A DNA stretch of 64,000 bases, from contig ATWE01000001.1 in assembly GCA_000421085.1 (NCBI GenBank), forward strand, positions 434,001-498,000, given 5' to 3'. Position numbers and translations under genes: made by a program. Positions 17,801 through 24,776 of this stretch are shown in pieces. How positions within the stretch are numbered: position 1 is the stretch's first letter; each line of letters starts with the position of its first letter. Source of the stretch: Ensifer sp. USDA 6670 (lineage in GTDB: Bacteria; Pseudomonadota; Alphaproteobacteria; Rhizobiales; Rhizobiaceae). The notes under the pieces are model-generated. The model saw only the letters and a program-made list of their open reading frames with translations. It did no database searches and had not been told where the DNA came from.

Positions 17801-18609
17801 GCTTCAACGGGCTTACTCTCAACGGCATCAATACGGCGGCGCTGCCGCAACTGATGGCGGCGGCGGACGCGATGAAGACTGATATCTCGCCCGATGCGAT
17901 CCGCAAGGCTGCAGAGAATCTGCTCTTCACCGGCCAGTCGGTCGTCGGCGCTGTGAAAGTGCCCTTCGGCATTGCAGGCGGAACCGTCAGGGCGCAGAAC
18001 GTCACCGCGGCCGATGGCAACGCTGCTTTCAGCGGGGAGGCCGCGTTCGACTTGCCTGCAGGGCGAATGAGCGGGGCGATCGATCTGACCTTCCGTCCGG
18101 GCGAGGAGGCGCTTGCGGGAGCAGAGCCGCGCGTCCGATTCGGCTATGCCGGGCTGCTTGCATCGCCTGGCGTGACTGTCGACGTCACGGAGCTTTCGAA
18201 CTTCCTGTCGCTCAGAGCCTTCGAGCGTGAGCGCAGGCGCGTCGAGACACTGCAGGCGAATGTCCTCGAAAAGCAACGTTTGCGCCGCGAGGTCGCGCTC
18301 TACCGGGCGCGCGCCGCGGAACGTGAGCAGCAGCGGTTGCGCACGATCGCCGAAGAACGCCATCGTCAGGCAGCGGCGGCGGAAGCGGCGCGGATGCGGG
18401 CCGAGGCGGAAGCACGGGCCGCCGCCGAACGCCGCGCGGAGGAGGAGGACCGGCTGAGAATGCGGCAGCTGCCGCCGCGCAGCATCGGTCGCCAGCAGAC
18501 GCCCGTCACTCCGCCGGAAGATGATGGCACTCGCCAGGGGCAGAATGCGGGCCCACCGGCAGGTCATGGCCTGAATTTCGATATGCTTCCCGACATCACG
18601 GTGCAGTAG
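14869..18609 (+). CDS. AsmA family protein
   Basis: This 1,246-residue envelope protein has an N-terminal transmembrane anchor (residues about 4-26) followed by the AsmA signature FIDWTSFRNDFEREASRIMGKPVVVHGSVDARLIPFPTVTLNDVRVG. A very long beta-rich region follows, with repeated short strands typical of the AsmA/TamB bridge-like lipid-transport superfamily. The C-terminal AsmA_2 block is near 1000-1100 (GSGTASFNGLTLNGINTAALPQLM). The last 120 residues are a charged, Arg/Glu/Ala-rich probable coiled coil and a disordered Pro/Gln tail, an unusual extension. AsmA-like proteins are thought to move phospholipids from the inner to the outer membrane. GTG at 14869 is the start, with a weak ribosome site. 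The opposite-strand open frame at 14821-17178 is a composition artefact. Confidence 0.9.
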   Translation: MLARILVTLGGLLVVALFAALIAPLFIDWTSFRNDFEREASRIMGKPVVVHGSVDARLIPFPTVTLNDVRVGASDGGAPLIQVAQFSMSAELAPFLSGEALIFDMRLDRPKARLRLQPDGTLDWARGSRAAIPAHTVILEKVEIADGEIEFVDEQTGRTRRVSELSADLSARTLAGPWRVEGRATLDGEAGSFSLSSNTVDETGALSLRARLVPDERPFGVELDGDLKIVDLRPVYAGRFTLTENRPASEVKADGALRINGEFQLTNESIRVPEYHFEIGPPDDPYIVTGEATLDTGKDQKFLLIADGQQIDVSRIGNSGSSGKTGRDPAISLRQRIDAMLAIAADIPIPQVPGRASLKLPAIVIGDTTVRDVRLDVRPDGAGWIVDNAVALLPGRTQLEAKGRLNLREQRSFRGDLVIASNQPSGFANWLAGSVDPAIRTLKTAGFSATVNLTDTLQQFENLEVAAGPATLRGRIERQSFAEQPPALSLQLKGNRIDLEALQALAGLVAGDASTGTLLQHAIAADLSAETFSAFGEEAHDVQAVLTFKNGQLQAERVAIGALSGAQLAFSGRMSGGLEKPVVSAKMKLAAEELTPFLEMIGRHSAAHPALARLIKAGPYYSDAAFDVTLTAGNKEGNAPFSFGVIGTANGGKIAASYQAPDVAQALAGQGMLLEATLENPQTSVLLGQAGLDPLPFEADANGILAIKLQSTDGSKANGSLTFTTEQTSLAASGVFDLARAHYLEGQGKLTLKSEDLEPYLLLQGIGLPQMGSGLPVTASAEFAIDPERISITAIEGKADQNGFAGALSIDRKVVGKAEGELAIDALDLAWLGEGILGQVHDTSTGGLALAPVVKPAWTGLDVALNVSAKRFWPGVYGPVTGFAGKLQWKGDELALSDATGDWLGGKLAGRLQFGNANGSGYLRSKFDLTGADIAETGWVRATGPVATGRFDLAVAMEAAGATPQAMVHSLSGSGTASFNGLTLNGINTAALPQLMAAADAMKTDISPDAIRKAAENLLFTGQSVVGAVKVPFGIAGGTVRAQNVTAADGNAAFSGEAAFDLPAGRMSGAIDLTFRPGEEALAGAEPRVRFGYAGLLASPGVTVDVTELSNFLSLRAFERERRRVETLQANVLEKQRLRREVALYRARAAEREQQRLRTIAEERHRQAAAAEAARMRAEAEARAAAERRAEEEDRLRMRQLPPRSIGRQQTPVTPPEDDGTRQGQNAGPPAGHGLNFDMLPDITVQ

Positions 18610-18630
18610 AGCGCGCCGGTTGGAAGTTTC

Positions 18631-18695
18631 TCCTCATCTCGTCCGCCGCGACCCTCTCCCCGCCTGAGGAGAGAAGGTTGGTCGCCGGATGAAGG
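18631..18695. repeat. intergenic palindromic repeat
   Basis: CCTCATC...GACCCTCTCCCCGCCTGAGGAGAGAAGGTTGGTCGCCGGATGA is a degenerate member of the rhizobial CCCTCTCCCCGC palindrome class. It lies between two convergent genes, where it may also end transcripts. Arms CCTCATC/GGATGA and CTCTCCCC/GAGGAGAG are imperfect. Confidence 0.6.
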
Positions 18696-18729
18696 GCAAG
18701 GCTCCGGCGTTTCAACGGCCTGCGGAGAG

Positions 18730-18972
18730 CTATGCCCCGCCTTTCGCATCGGTGCGTGCCTTGACCCAGGCGAGCACATAGACCCGCAAGGCCGACGACA
18801 GATTTCCATCCCGGCCGCGGCCGTCGTCGATCTCGGCGATGAGCCGCGCGAGCGGCATGTCGCGGTCCTTGGCGATCGATTTCAATTCCAGCCAAAAAGG
18901 TTCTTCGAGAGTGAAGCTGGTGCGATGTCCGTGCAACGTGGCCGAATGCTTGACGACCTTCCCCACGCTCAT
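18730..18972 (-). CDS. ribbon-helix-helix domain protein
   Basis: This protein of about 80 residues has the RHH_4-type core HRTSFTLEEPFWLELKSIAKDRDMPLARLIAEID: an Arg-x-Ser-Phe-Thr-Leu strand, which in the fold reads DNA, then two helices. It also has the typical following segment GNLSSALRVYVLAW. Related proteins are commonly encoded beside SspB and DUF4169 in alphaproteobacteria, as here. ATG at 18972 is chosen over a TTG 12 bases upstream; neither has a clear ribosome site. A DNA-binding regulator is likely, but the target is unknown. It is the last gene of the minus-strand run ssrA-sspB-DUF4169. Confidence 0.82.
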   Translation of the reverse strand: MSVGKVVKHSATLHGHRTSFTLEEPFWLELKSIAKDRDMPLARLIAEIDDGRGRDGNLSSALRVYVLAWVKARTDAKGGA

Positions 18973-19054
18973 AAACGGATTCAAGCGGCTGCCGATTCGA
19001 TTCGGAAAGCTGCCGCAAGTCCTTGAGTGGGAATCGCTTTTGCGGCTGCGGTCG

Positions 19055-19270
19055 TCACGGCTTCTTCCGGTCGACTGAGGTCTCGCCGCCTGCTTGCTCG
19101 ATCCTGCCGTGATCGAGCGCCTTTGCCGCCTTTTTGTTCAAGGCCTCGGTCAGGGTCTTCTCGGCCTTGCTGCGGCCAAAGGTGACGCGATTCTGCTCGG
19201 CCTGCTTTTCCTTTTCAGTCCGAGCCTGGCGTTTGCGGAACTGACGCAGATTGATCACGTCGCCGGCCAT
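19055..19270 (-). CDS. DUF4169 family protein
   Basis: This 71-residue, highly charged protein begins MAGDVINLRQFRKRQARTEK and continues with the conserved FGRSKAEKTL segment, which identifies the DUF4169 family. Secondary structure is probably one long helix. It lies 21 bases downstream of sspB and 82 bases upstream of the ribbon-helix-helix gene, all on the minus strand. This gene order is widely conserved in Rhizobiales, but the role is unknown. Confidence 0.85.
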   Translation of the reverse strand: MAGDVINLRQFRKRQARTEKEKQAEQNRVTFGRSKAEKTLTEALNKKAAKALDHGRIEQAGGETSVDRKKP

Positions 19271-19291
19271 GGTCCGCGCCTCCTCGCGTCG

Positions 19292-19807
19292 TCAGTTTTT
19301 CTTGCGGAAGGAATCGAGCGAGACGACGGAAGCGCCACCGCCCTTCGGCCCGTCAGGCTTTTCCGTGCTTTCGTCAGTTGCGGCCCCCGCAGCTTCGTCG
19401 AGGGGATAGGCGGTTATTTCCGCCGAATCGGCTTCTTCCTCCTCGCCGGCCGCCACATCGAACTCCAGTTCGAAGTTGACCGAGGGATCATAGAATCCGC
19501 GAATCGCATTATACGGGATCGCAAGCTTTTCCGGCGTGTCCGAGAACGAAAGGCCGATTTCGAAGCCCGTCTCGGTAACCTTCAGATCCCAGAACTGGTG
19601 CTGGACCACGATCGTCATCTGTTCCGGATACTTGGCCTTGAGATGTTGCGAGATGCGGACACCGGGCGCACCGGTCAGGAACGTAATAAAGAAGTGGTGA
19701 TCGCCGGGCAGATGGCCCGTGGCGGAAACTTCGGCCAGCACCTTGCGAATGACGCCGCGAAGCGCGTCCTGCGCCAGAATGTCGTAGCGAATATGGTCCT
19801 GGCCCAT
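19292..19807 (-). CDS. sspB: SspB family ClpXP adaptor
   Basis: This 171-residue protein matches alphaproteobacterial SspB: N-terminal IRYDILAQDALRGVIRKVLAEV, then LPGDHHFFITFLTGAPGVRISQHLKAKYPEQMTIVVQHQFWDLKV, which forms the tag-binding groove. An acidic linker follows, and the C-terminal VVSLDSFRKKN is the short tail expected to dock on ClpX. SspB tethers ssrA-tagged proteins to the ClpXP protease. The tmRNA gene that encodes the tag lies immediately upstream on the same strand, a direct functional pairing. The start is ATG at 19807. It is followed by DUF4169 after 21 bases. Confidence 0.92.
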   Translation of the reverse strand: MGQDHIRYDILAQDALRGVIRKVLAEVSATGHLPGDHHFFITFLTGAPGVRISQHLKAKYPEQMTIVVQHQFWDLKVTETGFEIGLSFSDTPEKLAIPYNAIRGFYDPSVNFELEFDVAAGEEEEADSAEITAYPLDEAAGAATDESTEKPDGPKGGGASVVSLDSFRKKN

Positions 19808-19874
19808 TTGGTCCCCGTTCTCTTCAAGTCACTTGATGCATGATTCCTACGACCGGAACTCCATTCAGGAAATC

Positions 19875-19901
19875 ATGCAGCGATTCAAGGTGCTACAGCC
19901 A
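19875..19901. repeat. fragment of a rhizobial intergenic mosaic (RIME-like) element
   Basis: ATGCAGCGATTCAAGGTGCTACAGC resembles, in reverse complement, the GCTGTAGCACTTTGATCTGCTGCAT part of the fuller element at 40091-40194. It sits between the tmRNA gene and sspB. Confidence 0.5.
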
Positions 19902-20009
19902 AACCTGCGCCTTGACTATGTCGGCGCCGTGGCCTGCTCCTTCATTGCCCGTCTGTTTATGACGAGTCAATTATCGAGGCATCTATAGACCATTTCACGA
20001 CGGGGGAGA

Positions 20010-20218
20010 AGGTGAAGGCTTCTGTTGCCAGGTGCCTTCGGACCCCGCCTTACGGTGCTACCCGGAAGGACTTGATTTGAAGTGTCGCACCGCCGTTAGG
20101 CAGCGAGACGTGCTTCAGCATAGTTGTCGTTTGCAACTATAAGTTTAGCCCGATAACGGTGGTACAATGCCGAGCAAAAAGTCGATCTTTACGCCCTTGT
20201 CGATCCTATTTCGCCCCC
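20010..20218 (-). ncRNA. ssrA: tmRNA, coding piece (permuted, two-piece type)
   Basis: On the minus strand the RNA begins at about 20218 with GGGGGCGAAATAGGATCGAC, whose first seven bases pair with CGCCTCC of the acceptor piece. The tag reading frame runs from the resume codon GCA at 20134 to the stop at 20096 and encodes ANDNYAEARLAA, a typical alphaproteobacterial degradation tag ending in the ClpX-recognised LAA. Pseudoknot-like GC-rich sequence follows (CCTTCCGGGTAGCACC...). The 3' end near 20010 is an estimate. tmRNA rescues ribosomes stalled on broken messages and tags the product for ClpXP, and the adaptor gene sspB lies just downstream. Confidence 0.92.
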
Positions 20219-20249
20219 ATCAAAAGCCGGTCTTTACCAGACCGGTTTT

Positions 20250-20320
20250 TGGTGGAGGCGCCGGGTACCGCCCCCGGGTCCAATGGGTTTATTGCATCGC
20301 CCGTTTATTGCCATAGCCGC
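20250..20320 (-). ncRNA. ssrA: tmRNA, acceptor piece
   Basis: The acceptor part of a permuted tmRNA precedes the coding piece on the minus strand. It ends CGCCTCCACCA at 20250, so the terminal CCA is encoded. It includes a T-arm-like segment GACCCGGGGGCGGTACCCGG. Its CGCCTCC pairs with GGGGGCG at the start of the coding piece. The 30-base spacer contains the hairpin AACCGGTC/GACCGGCTT, which processing would remove. The 5' end near 20320 is approximate. Confidence 0.88.
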
Positions 20321-20520
20321 CCGAAGACGGCACTCGTCATATAGGTCTTTCCGATGCCCAAGAAAAGGGGTCATCCATGGGGAAATGACGGATTTATGTC
20401 GGCTCGCCAACTCGGCACGAAATGCTTGACTTACACGAGCGGCGTGAAAAACTCCGCCTGCTGCACGCGGTTCGCGAGAAGGGCGGCAGCTTTTGAGAGC
20501 AAGTGCAAAGTGGAGGCTTC

Positions 20521-20829
20521 ATGACTGATTATCTTGCGGACGTGCAGAAGTATGACAGCAGCGCCGACGAAGCAGTTGTCAACAAGATCGTGCGCCATCT
20601 CGGTATCGCCCTTCGCAACAAGGATTCCGCCCTCGTTTCGGCCTCGGATCCAAAGGAACTGGAGCGCGTCAAAGAAAAATGGTGCGAGAAGAAACTCGGT
20701 ATCGGCGGATCAGACGCAGATGCCGCTATTGCCGCGACGGCCAAGGCGATGGCGGATGATCGCAGCAAGTCGCGCGTGACCTTCTACTATCTCGTCGCCA
20801 AGAATCTGGGCAAGCTCCAGACGCTCTGA
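20521..20829 (+). CDS. DUF2853 family protein
   Basis: This 102-residue soluble protein contains DYLADVQKYDSSADEAVVNKIVRHLGIALRNKD and the family motif KEWC-like EKWCEKKLG, then SRVTFYYLVAKNLGKL, which together indicate the DUF2853 family. ATG at 20521 follows GTGGAGG by 5 bases. It is a small all-helical protein with no known role. A CTTGAC hexamer about 95 bases upstream is a possible -35 box, but no good -10 follows. It is convergent with the DUF2267 gene. Confidence 0.82.
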   Translation: MTDYLADVQKYDSSADEAVVNKIVRHLGIALRNKDSALVSASDPKELERVKEKWCEKKLGIGGSDADAAIAATAKAMADDRSKSRVTFYYLVAKNLGKLQTL

Positions 20830-20940
20830 TCGAGGCTGGCCGGCAAAGCGCTTTCCGGCAACGAGCCGGCGGGGCGCCAGAGCTGCCTCGGCGGCGCCGT
20901 GACCCGGCGCCGATCGTCTCCTATTCGCCGCCGTTTCCGG

Positions 20941-21387
20941 CTATTCGCGGGCGCCGACGCTGTCGGGCCACAGCGCCTGGATTTCCTTGGGCAAGGTGTC
21001 GCGCACCTTTGCAGTCTGGCCAAGGTCGACATGTCGTGCCAGGACCCGAAATACGCTCCTCGCCGCGTCGGCCGGATCGACGGGACGCGTATCCTTCATT
21101 CCTTCCGCGATCCGGGCGAGAAATTCGTCGAGCGAACGGGTGCCCTTGTCCGGCGGGTGGTTCGGCCGGTACTGATCGTAGTAGGCGCCTCGCACGATCA
21201 GGGGAAGCTCCGCGCCGAGATGGGCCGCGATTTCCGGAGGAAGCCGGTCCCGCAGGACCCGCAGCACAACTGACAGGATGTGCCAGGCGACTTTCCTGTC
21301 GGGACCGTGATGTTCCATGATTTCGCCGAGCCAGATATGGGTCGTTTGCAGTGTTTTGTCGAAAACGTCGAGACCTGTGGCGCTCAT
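20941..21387 (-). CDS. DUF2267 family protein
   Basis: This 148-residue protein begins MSATGLDVFDKTLQTTHIWLGEI and contains AWHILSVVLRVLRDRLPPEIAAHLGAELPLIVRGAYYDQY, the DUF2267 signature. It is a helical domain repeated twice in related proteins. ATG at 21387 has GGGAGG 7 bases upstream. DUF2267 genes in rhizobia often sit with stress-related small proteins, and here the gene is divergent from a cluster of three such genes. The role is unknown. Confidence 0.83.
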   Translation of the reverse strand: MSATGLDVFDKTLQTTHIWLGEIMEHHGPDRKVAWHILSVVLRVLRDRLPPEIAAHLGAELPLIVRGAYYDQYRPNHPPDKGTRSLDEFLARIAEGMKDTRPVDPADAARSVFRVLARHVDLGQTAKVRDTLPKEIQALWPDSVGARE

Positions 21388-21586
21388 CGTCACCTCCCTT
21401 GCTTGATGACTGAAGCGCAACCGCATGTCTCTCTGGTGGAGCCCGTTCAGGCGCGAACATGCGGAATTTCGCGTCCCGCGAAGAACGCGGCGCTGTCGAT
21501 TGGCCTAACAGCCATCCGCCGCGATTGTTTCCCCGCTACCGATAAATACTGCTCCGGCCCGCGCTCCGGAACAGGTTAGCGATTGC

Positions 21587-21611
21587 GGAACATTCGCGGT
21601 TCAGTGCGGTT
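21587..21611 (+). promoter_or_regulatory. EcfG (RpoE2)-type general-stress promoter
   Basis: GGAAC at 21587-21591 and GTT at 21609-21611 are separated by 17 bases, which fits the GGAAC-N16/17-GTT consensus of the alphaproteobacterial general-stress sigma factor. It lies about 60 bases before the start of the first of three small hydrophilic proteins. Confidence 0.6.
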
Positions 21612-21669
21612 AAACGAGGGAGTGAACCAGGGGCGCCCCGGAACAAGTCGCAGAGCAGGAGGAAGGCCG

Positions 21670-21876
21670 ATGACATCGTCCAAACATCCGAAGACACGCC
21701 GCCCGAGCGACAAGGACCTGAAGCAGGATCCCGGGATCGGACGCACCAAGGGCATTCGCGGACCGTCGGACTACGAAGCCCTGAAACGCGGCAACACCAT
21801 CGAAGGAGATGTCGCGAACGACACGACCGCGCAAGGCGGCGCAAACCCGGACCAGCGCGGTCGCACCAACAAATAG
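21670..21876 (+). CDS. small hydrophilic protein, first of three
   Basis: This 68-residue protein has no hydrophobic core: MTSSKHPKTRRPSDKDLKQD, then GIGRTKGIRGPSDYEALKRGNTIEGDV, ending in NPDQRGRTNK. ATG at 21670 follows AGGAGGAAGG. It is followed after 10 bases by a second such gene. Composition (Lys, Asp, Gly, Arg, Thr) predicts an intrinsically disordered protein. With the EcfG-type promoter upstream, a role in general stress or desiccation is plausible but unproven. I do not recognise a named family. Confidence 0.72.
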   Translation: MTSSKHPKTRRPSDKDLKQDPGIGRTKGIRGPSDYEALKRGNTIEGDVANDTTAQGGANPDQRGRTNK

Positions 21877-21886
21877 GAGCAAGGCA

Positions 21887-22129
21887 ATGGTCGGCAGAAA
21901 GACGCAAGAGCAGCAGAAGCGCGTGCTGCAGGGCCGCGAGAATACGTCAAACGCGGACAAGGACTTCAATGCCGAAGCGGACCTGCACCGTTCCGACGCC
22001 TTGAGAAAGGCGCAACGCAAAGGGCAGGACTTGAGCACCGAGCACAGCGATGCCCGCGAGGCGGACGACCGCAGCATTCTGCGCGGGAAGAATCAGGAGA
22101 GCAGGCATCACAAGGGCGCCGGCGACTGA
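21887..22129 (+). CDS. small hydrophilic protein, second of three
   Basis: This 80-residue charged protein (MVGRKTQEQQKRVLQGRENT, later HRSDALRKAQRKGQDLSTEHSDAREADDRSILRGKNQESRHHKG) has no predicted membrane or globular core. ATG at 21887 is preceded by TAGGAGC. It begins 10 bases after the first gene of the set and probably shares its message. The segment RGKNQES followed by His and Gly recurs in small rhizobial stress proteins, as I recall, but no function is known. Confidence 0.72.
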   Translation: MVGRKTQEQQKRVLQGRENTSNADKDFNAEADLHRSDALRKAQRKGQDLSTEHSDAREADDRSILRGKNQESRHHKGAGD

Positions 22130-22181
22130 CGAAGCTGTGCCGGCGGCCGACATTGCCAGAAACAGCTGAAAGGAGACTGCG

Positions 22182-22400
22182 ATGGCTCACGCCAGCAAGA
22201 AGAACATGGGAAAGCCCGACAAGGCCAAGGGCGACGGTAGCGGTGCCAAAACCGTTCTGAAGGAAGGCGTCCTCGGCGAAAACGACGTTCTGTCGAACAG
22301 GGACAAGGCGCAGCATTCCGACTCGCGCGGCCTCGACGAGAGAGCGGTAAGGAACGAGCAGTATCAGGACCACGCCGCAAACCGACGCCCGTCGAAATGA
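22182..22400 (+). CDS. small hydrophilic protein, third of three
   Basis: This 72-residue Lys/Asp/Gly-rich protein begins [20 protein letters not shown]. It has only one short, moderately hydrophobic patch ([17 protein letters not shown]) and then a charged tail ([21 protein letters not shown]). ATG at 22182 follows AAAGGAGAC. It is 52 bases after the previous gene, with GCCGGCGGCC between them. It probably belongs to the same stress-inducible set. A GGGCGG/CCGCCC hairpin follows at 22434-22452 and may end the transcript. Confidence 0.7.
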   Translation: MAHASKKNMGKPDKAKGDGSGAKTVLKEGVLGENDVLSNRDKAQHSDSRGLDERAVRNEQYQDHAANRRPSK

Positions 22401-22563
22401 ACTGGCGGGCGCGTATGCCGGAGATCCTGACCGGGCGGATTGGCCCGCCCCAGGGGCGGTCGAGCATGGCGATTGGAAGTGCGGGAAAACACCTTTCCAC
22501 CATTGGTTCGCGCGGCGGTTCGTTCTATTTTCGCAGCTACGAACGAATCGTCGGCGGAAAAGC

Positions 22564-23358
22564 ATGCGACAATATCTCGACCTCCTCCAACATGTGATCA
22601 CAACGGGAACCGACCGGGGCGACCGGACGGGTACGGGTACGCGCTCGGTTTTCGGCTACCAGATGCGCTTCGACCTGTCGCAGGGTTTTCCGGTGCTGAC
22701 CACCAAGAAGCTGCATCTGCGTTCGATCATTCACGAACTTCTGTGGTTCCTCAGGGGCGACACGAACGTCGCCTATCTCAAGGAAAACGGGGTGAGCATC
22801 TGGGACGAATGGGCGGACGACAACGGCGAGCTCGGACCGGTCTACGGCTATCAATGGCGCTCCTGGCCGGCGCCCGATGGCGGACATATCGATCAGATCG
22901 CAGCGCTAATCGAAGGACTGAAAACCAATCCGAATTCCCGACGGCACATCGTTTCGGCCTGGAACCCGGCGCTTGTGGACGAAATGGCGCTGCCGCCATG
23001 CCACTGCCTGTTCCAGTTCTACGTGGCGGACGGGAAGCTCTCTTGCCAGCTCTACCAGCGCTCGGGCGATATCTTTCTCGGCGTACCCTTCAATATCGCT
23101 TCCTACGCTCTGCTGACGATGATGGTGGCGCAGGTGACAGGGCTCGAAGCCGGCGATTTCGTTCATACGCTTGGTGACGCGCATATCTACCGCAACCACT
23201 TCGACCAGGCGCAGCTGCAGCTGACGAGAACGCCGAAGCCGCTGCCCAAAATGGAAATAAATCCGGCGGTGAAGGATATATTTTCATTTAGATTCGAAGA
23301 CTTTGAGCTCGTCGGCTACGAAGCCGATTCACATATCAAGGCGCCGGTCGCGGTCTAG
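22564..23358 (+). CDS. thyA: thymidylate synthase
   Basis: This 264-residue enzyme makes dTMP from dUMP with methylene-tetrahydrofolate as the one-carbon donor and reductant. The length and catalytic Cys146 in [11 protein letters not shown] match the Escherichia coli enzyme exactly. Also visible are [44 protein letters not shown] and the C-terminal folate-closing tail ending KAPVAV. It is followed by a GST-like gene and then folA, which regenerates the folate oxidised by this reaction, so thyA and folA are functionally paired. Confidence 0.98.
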   Translation: MRQYLDLLQHVITTGTDRGDRTGTGTRSVFGYQMRFDLSQGFPVLTTKKLHLRSIIHELLWFLRGDTNVAYLKENGVSIWDEWADDNGELGPVYGYQWRSWPAPDGGHIDQIAALIEGLKTNPNSRRHIVSAWNPALVDEMALPPCHCLFQFYVADGKLSCQLYQRSGDIFLGVPFNIASYALLTMMVAQVTGLEAGDFVHTLGDAHIYRNHFDQAQLQLTRTPKPLPKMEINPAVKDIFSFRFEDFELVGYEADSHIKAPVAV

Positions 23359-23420
23359 CTAAAGCACGCCGGGAAGGCCGCTTCTCGCGTTTCCCGGCGG
23401 TGCTCCAATGGGAGGTTTCC

Positions 23421-24026
23421 ATGCTGACGTTGATCCACGCGCCTTTGTCGCGCTCATCGCGCATCATCTGGCTGCTCGAAGAGCTCGGTGCCGAATACGA
23501 GGTCCGCTATGTCGATATCCGCCGCTGGGATGGATCGGGCGGCCCGGACGAGAACAATCCGCATCCGCACAAGCAGGTGCCGGCACTCCTCCATGATGGA
23601 ACATTGATCTGGGAGTCGGTCGCGGTCGTGCAATATCTGACGGATCTCTATCCCGATTGCAGCTTGAGCCGGCCGCCGGGACATCCCGAGCGAGGCGCCT
23701 ATCTGTCGTGGCTGGCGTATTATGCAGGTGTCATCGAGCCGACTGCTCTCGCTCATATATCCGGAGTGACGGTGAACAATCCGGGGCTCGCGAGGCTTTA
23801 CACTGAAATGTGTGCGCATGTGATCGACACGCTTACGCGGCACACCTATCTCCTCGGTGAATCGATGAGCGCCGCCGATCTGTTGCTCGCGAGCGCATTG
23901 CAGTGGATGCGCAAGATCCTGCCGGAAAGCGACGTGATCGATCGCTATATTCGCGTCGTCACGGACCGCGCGGCGCTGGTTCGCGCGCGTGAAATCGACA
24001 GCAAGCCGAGTGGTTTTCATGACTGA
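23421..24026 (+). CDS. glutathione S-transferase family protein
   Basis: This 201-residue protein has a thioredoxin-like N-terminal domain (MLTLIHAPLSRSSRIIWLLEEL; then VPALLHDGTLIWESVAVVQYLTDLYP with the glutathione-binding E-S pair). The all-helical C-terminal domain contains the N-capping motif LLGESMSAADLLLASAL. ATG at 23421 follows GGGAGG. It sits between thyA and folA and its stop is 14 bases before folA, so it is likely part of the same operon. Substrate unknown. Confidence 0.88.
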   Translation: MLTLIHAPLSRSSRIIWLLEELGAEYEVRYVDIRRWDGSGGPDENNPHPHKQVPALLHDGTLIWESVAVVQYLTDLYPDCSLSRPPGHPERGAYLSWLAYYAGVIEPTALAHISGVTVNNPGLARLYTEMCAHVIDTLTRHTYLLGESMSAADLLLASALQWMRKILPESDVIDRYIRVVTDRAALVRAREIDSKPSGFHD

Positions 24027-24039
24027 GGCGGAGCAGAAG

Positions 24040-24582
24040 ATGACGACCCGACCGAAGATCGTTTTCGTCGTCGCTGTCGCGGCGAATGGAGTCATCGGCC
24101 GCGAGGGCGAGCTGCCCTGGCGGCTCTCGACCGATCTCAAGCGCTTCAAAGCATTGACGATCGGCAAGCCGGTCGTCATGGGACGGAAGACCTGGGCCTC
24201 GCTCGGACGGCCGTTGCCCGGCAGGCCGAACATCGTTATCAGCCGCAACCCCGATTTCGAGGCTCCCGGCGCGGAGGTGGCGCCGTCGCTGGAAGTGGCG
24301 CTCACGATCGCGCGGGAGCGGGCGGCCGCGGTCGGGGCCGACGAGATTTGCATCATTGGCGGCGGCGAGATCTATCGTCAGTCGATCGGCATGGCCGATG
24401 TGCTGCACGTGACCGAAGTGCAGGCTGAGGTGGATGGCGACACACGCTTCCCTTCCATCGACCCGGCGACTTTCGAGAAGGTGCTGGAGGAAGATCTTCC
24501 GCGCGGCGAGAAAGACAGTCACGCGATGCATTTCGTGACCTGGCGCCGCCGCACGGCGCCGCCAGGAGGTGCCGGAGCCTGA
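24040..24582 (+). CDS. folA: dihydrofolate reductase
   Basis: This enzyme of about 180 residues reduces dihydrofolate with NADPH, completing the cycle with ThyA. The signature elements are IVFVVAVAANGVIGREGELPWRLSTDLKRFKALTIGKPVVMGRKTWASLG, including the W and D of the substrate site, and ICIIGGGEIYRQ. ATG at 24040 is preferred because GGAG lies 8 bases upstream; an earlier ATG at 24019 would overlap the GST stop codon. The C-terminal tail is Arg/Pro/Gly-rich and probably disordered. Confidence 0.96.
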   Translation: MTTRPKIVFVVAVAANGVIGREGELPWRLSTDLKRFKALTIGKPVVMGRKTWASLGRPLPGRPNIVISRNPDFEAPGAEVAPSLEVALTIARERAAAVGADEICIIGGGEIYRQSIGMADVLHVTEVQAEVDGDTRFPSIDPATFEKVLEEDLPRGEKDSHAMHFVTWRRRTAPPGGAGA

Positions 24583-24675
24583 GCGGTCGTCGAAGCTTAT
24601 CCGCGCTCTTGCCTGTCGCTGCCGCGCAGCGGCGAACAATTTTAACGCATTTACGGTGAACTCGGCCGTATCGCG

Positions 24676-24704
24676 TTGAAAGCAATGCACATGATACCTA
24701 TAAC
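24676..24704 (+). promoter_or_regulatory. promoter for hflK-hflC
   Basis: TTGAAA (24676-24681) and TATAAC (24699-24704) are separated by exactly 17 bases. This is a good housekeeping-type promoter about 75 bases before the hflK start and downstream of the folA stop. Confidence 0.6.
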
Positions 24705-24776
24705 GGGTTCACATCGTGACCGGCCGCAATGCCTGCGGGGCGTTCAGCGACAGAGTTTCTTGGAAGTGAGGATTTG

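Noticed and set aside
20420-20450. CTTGAC box as promoter of the DUF2853 gene
   Set aside because: The -35 hexamer is good, but no matching -10 lies 16-18 bases downstream, so I did not call it.
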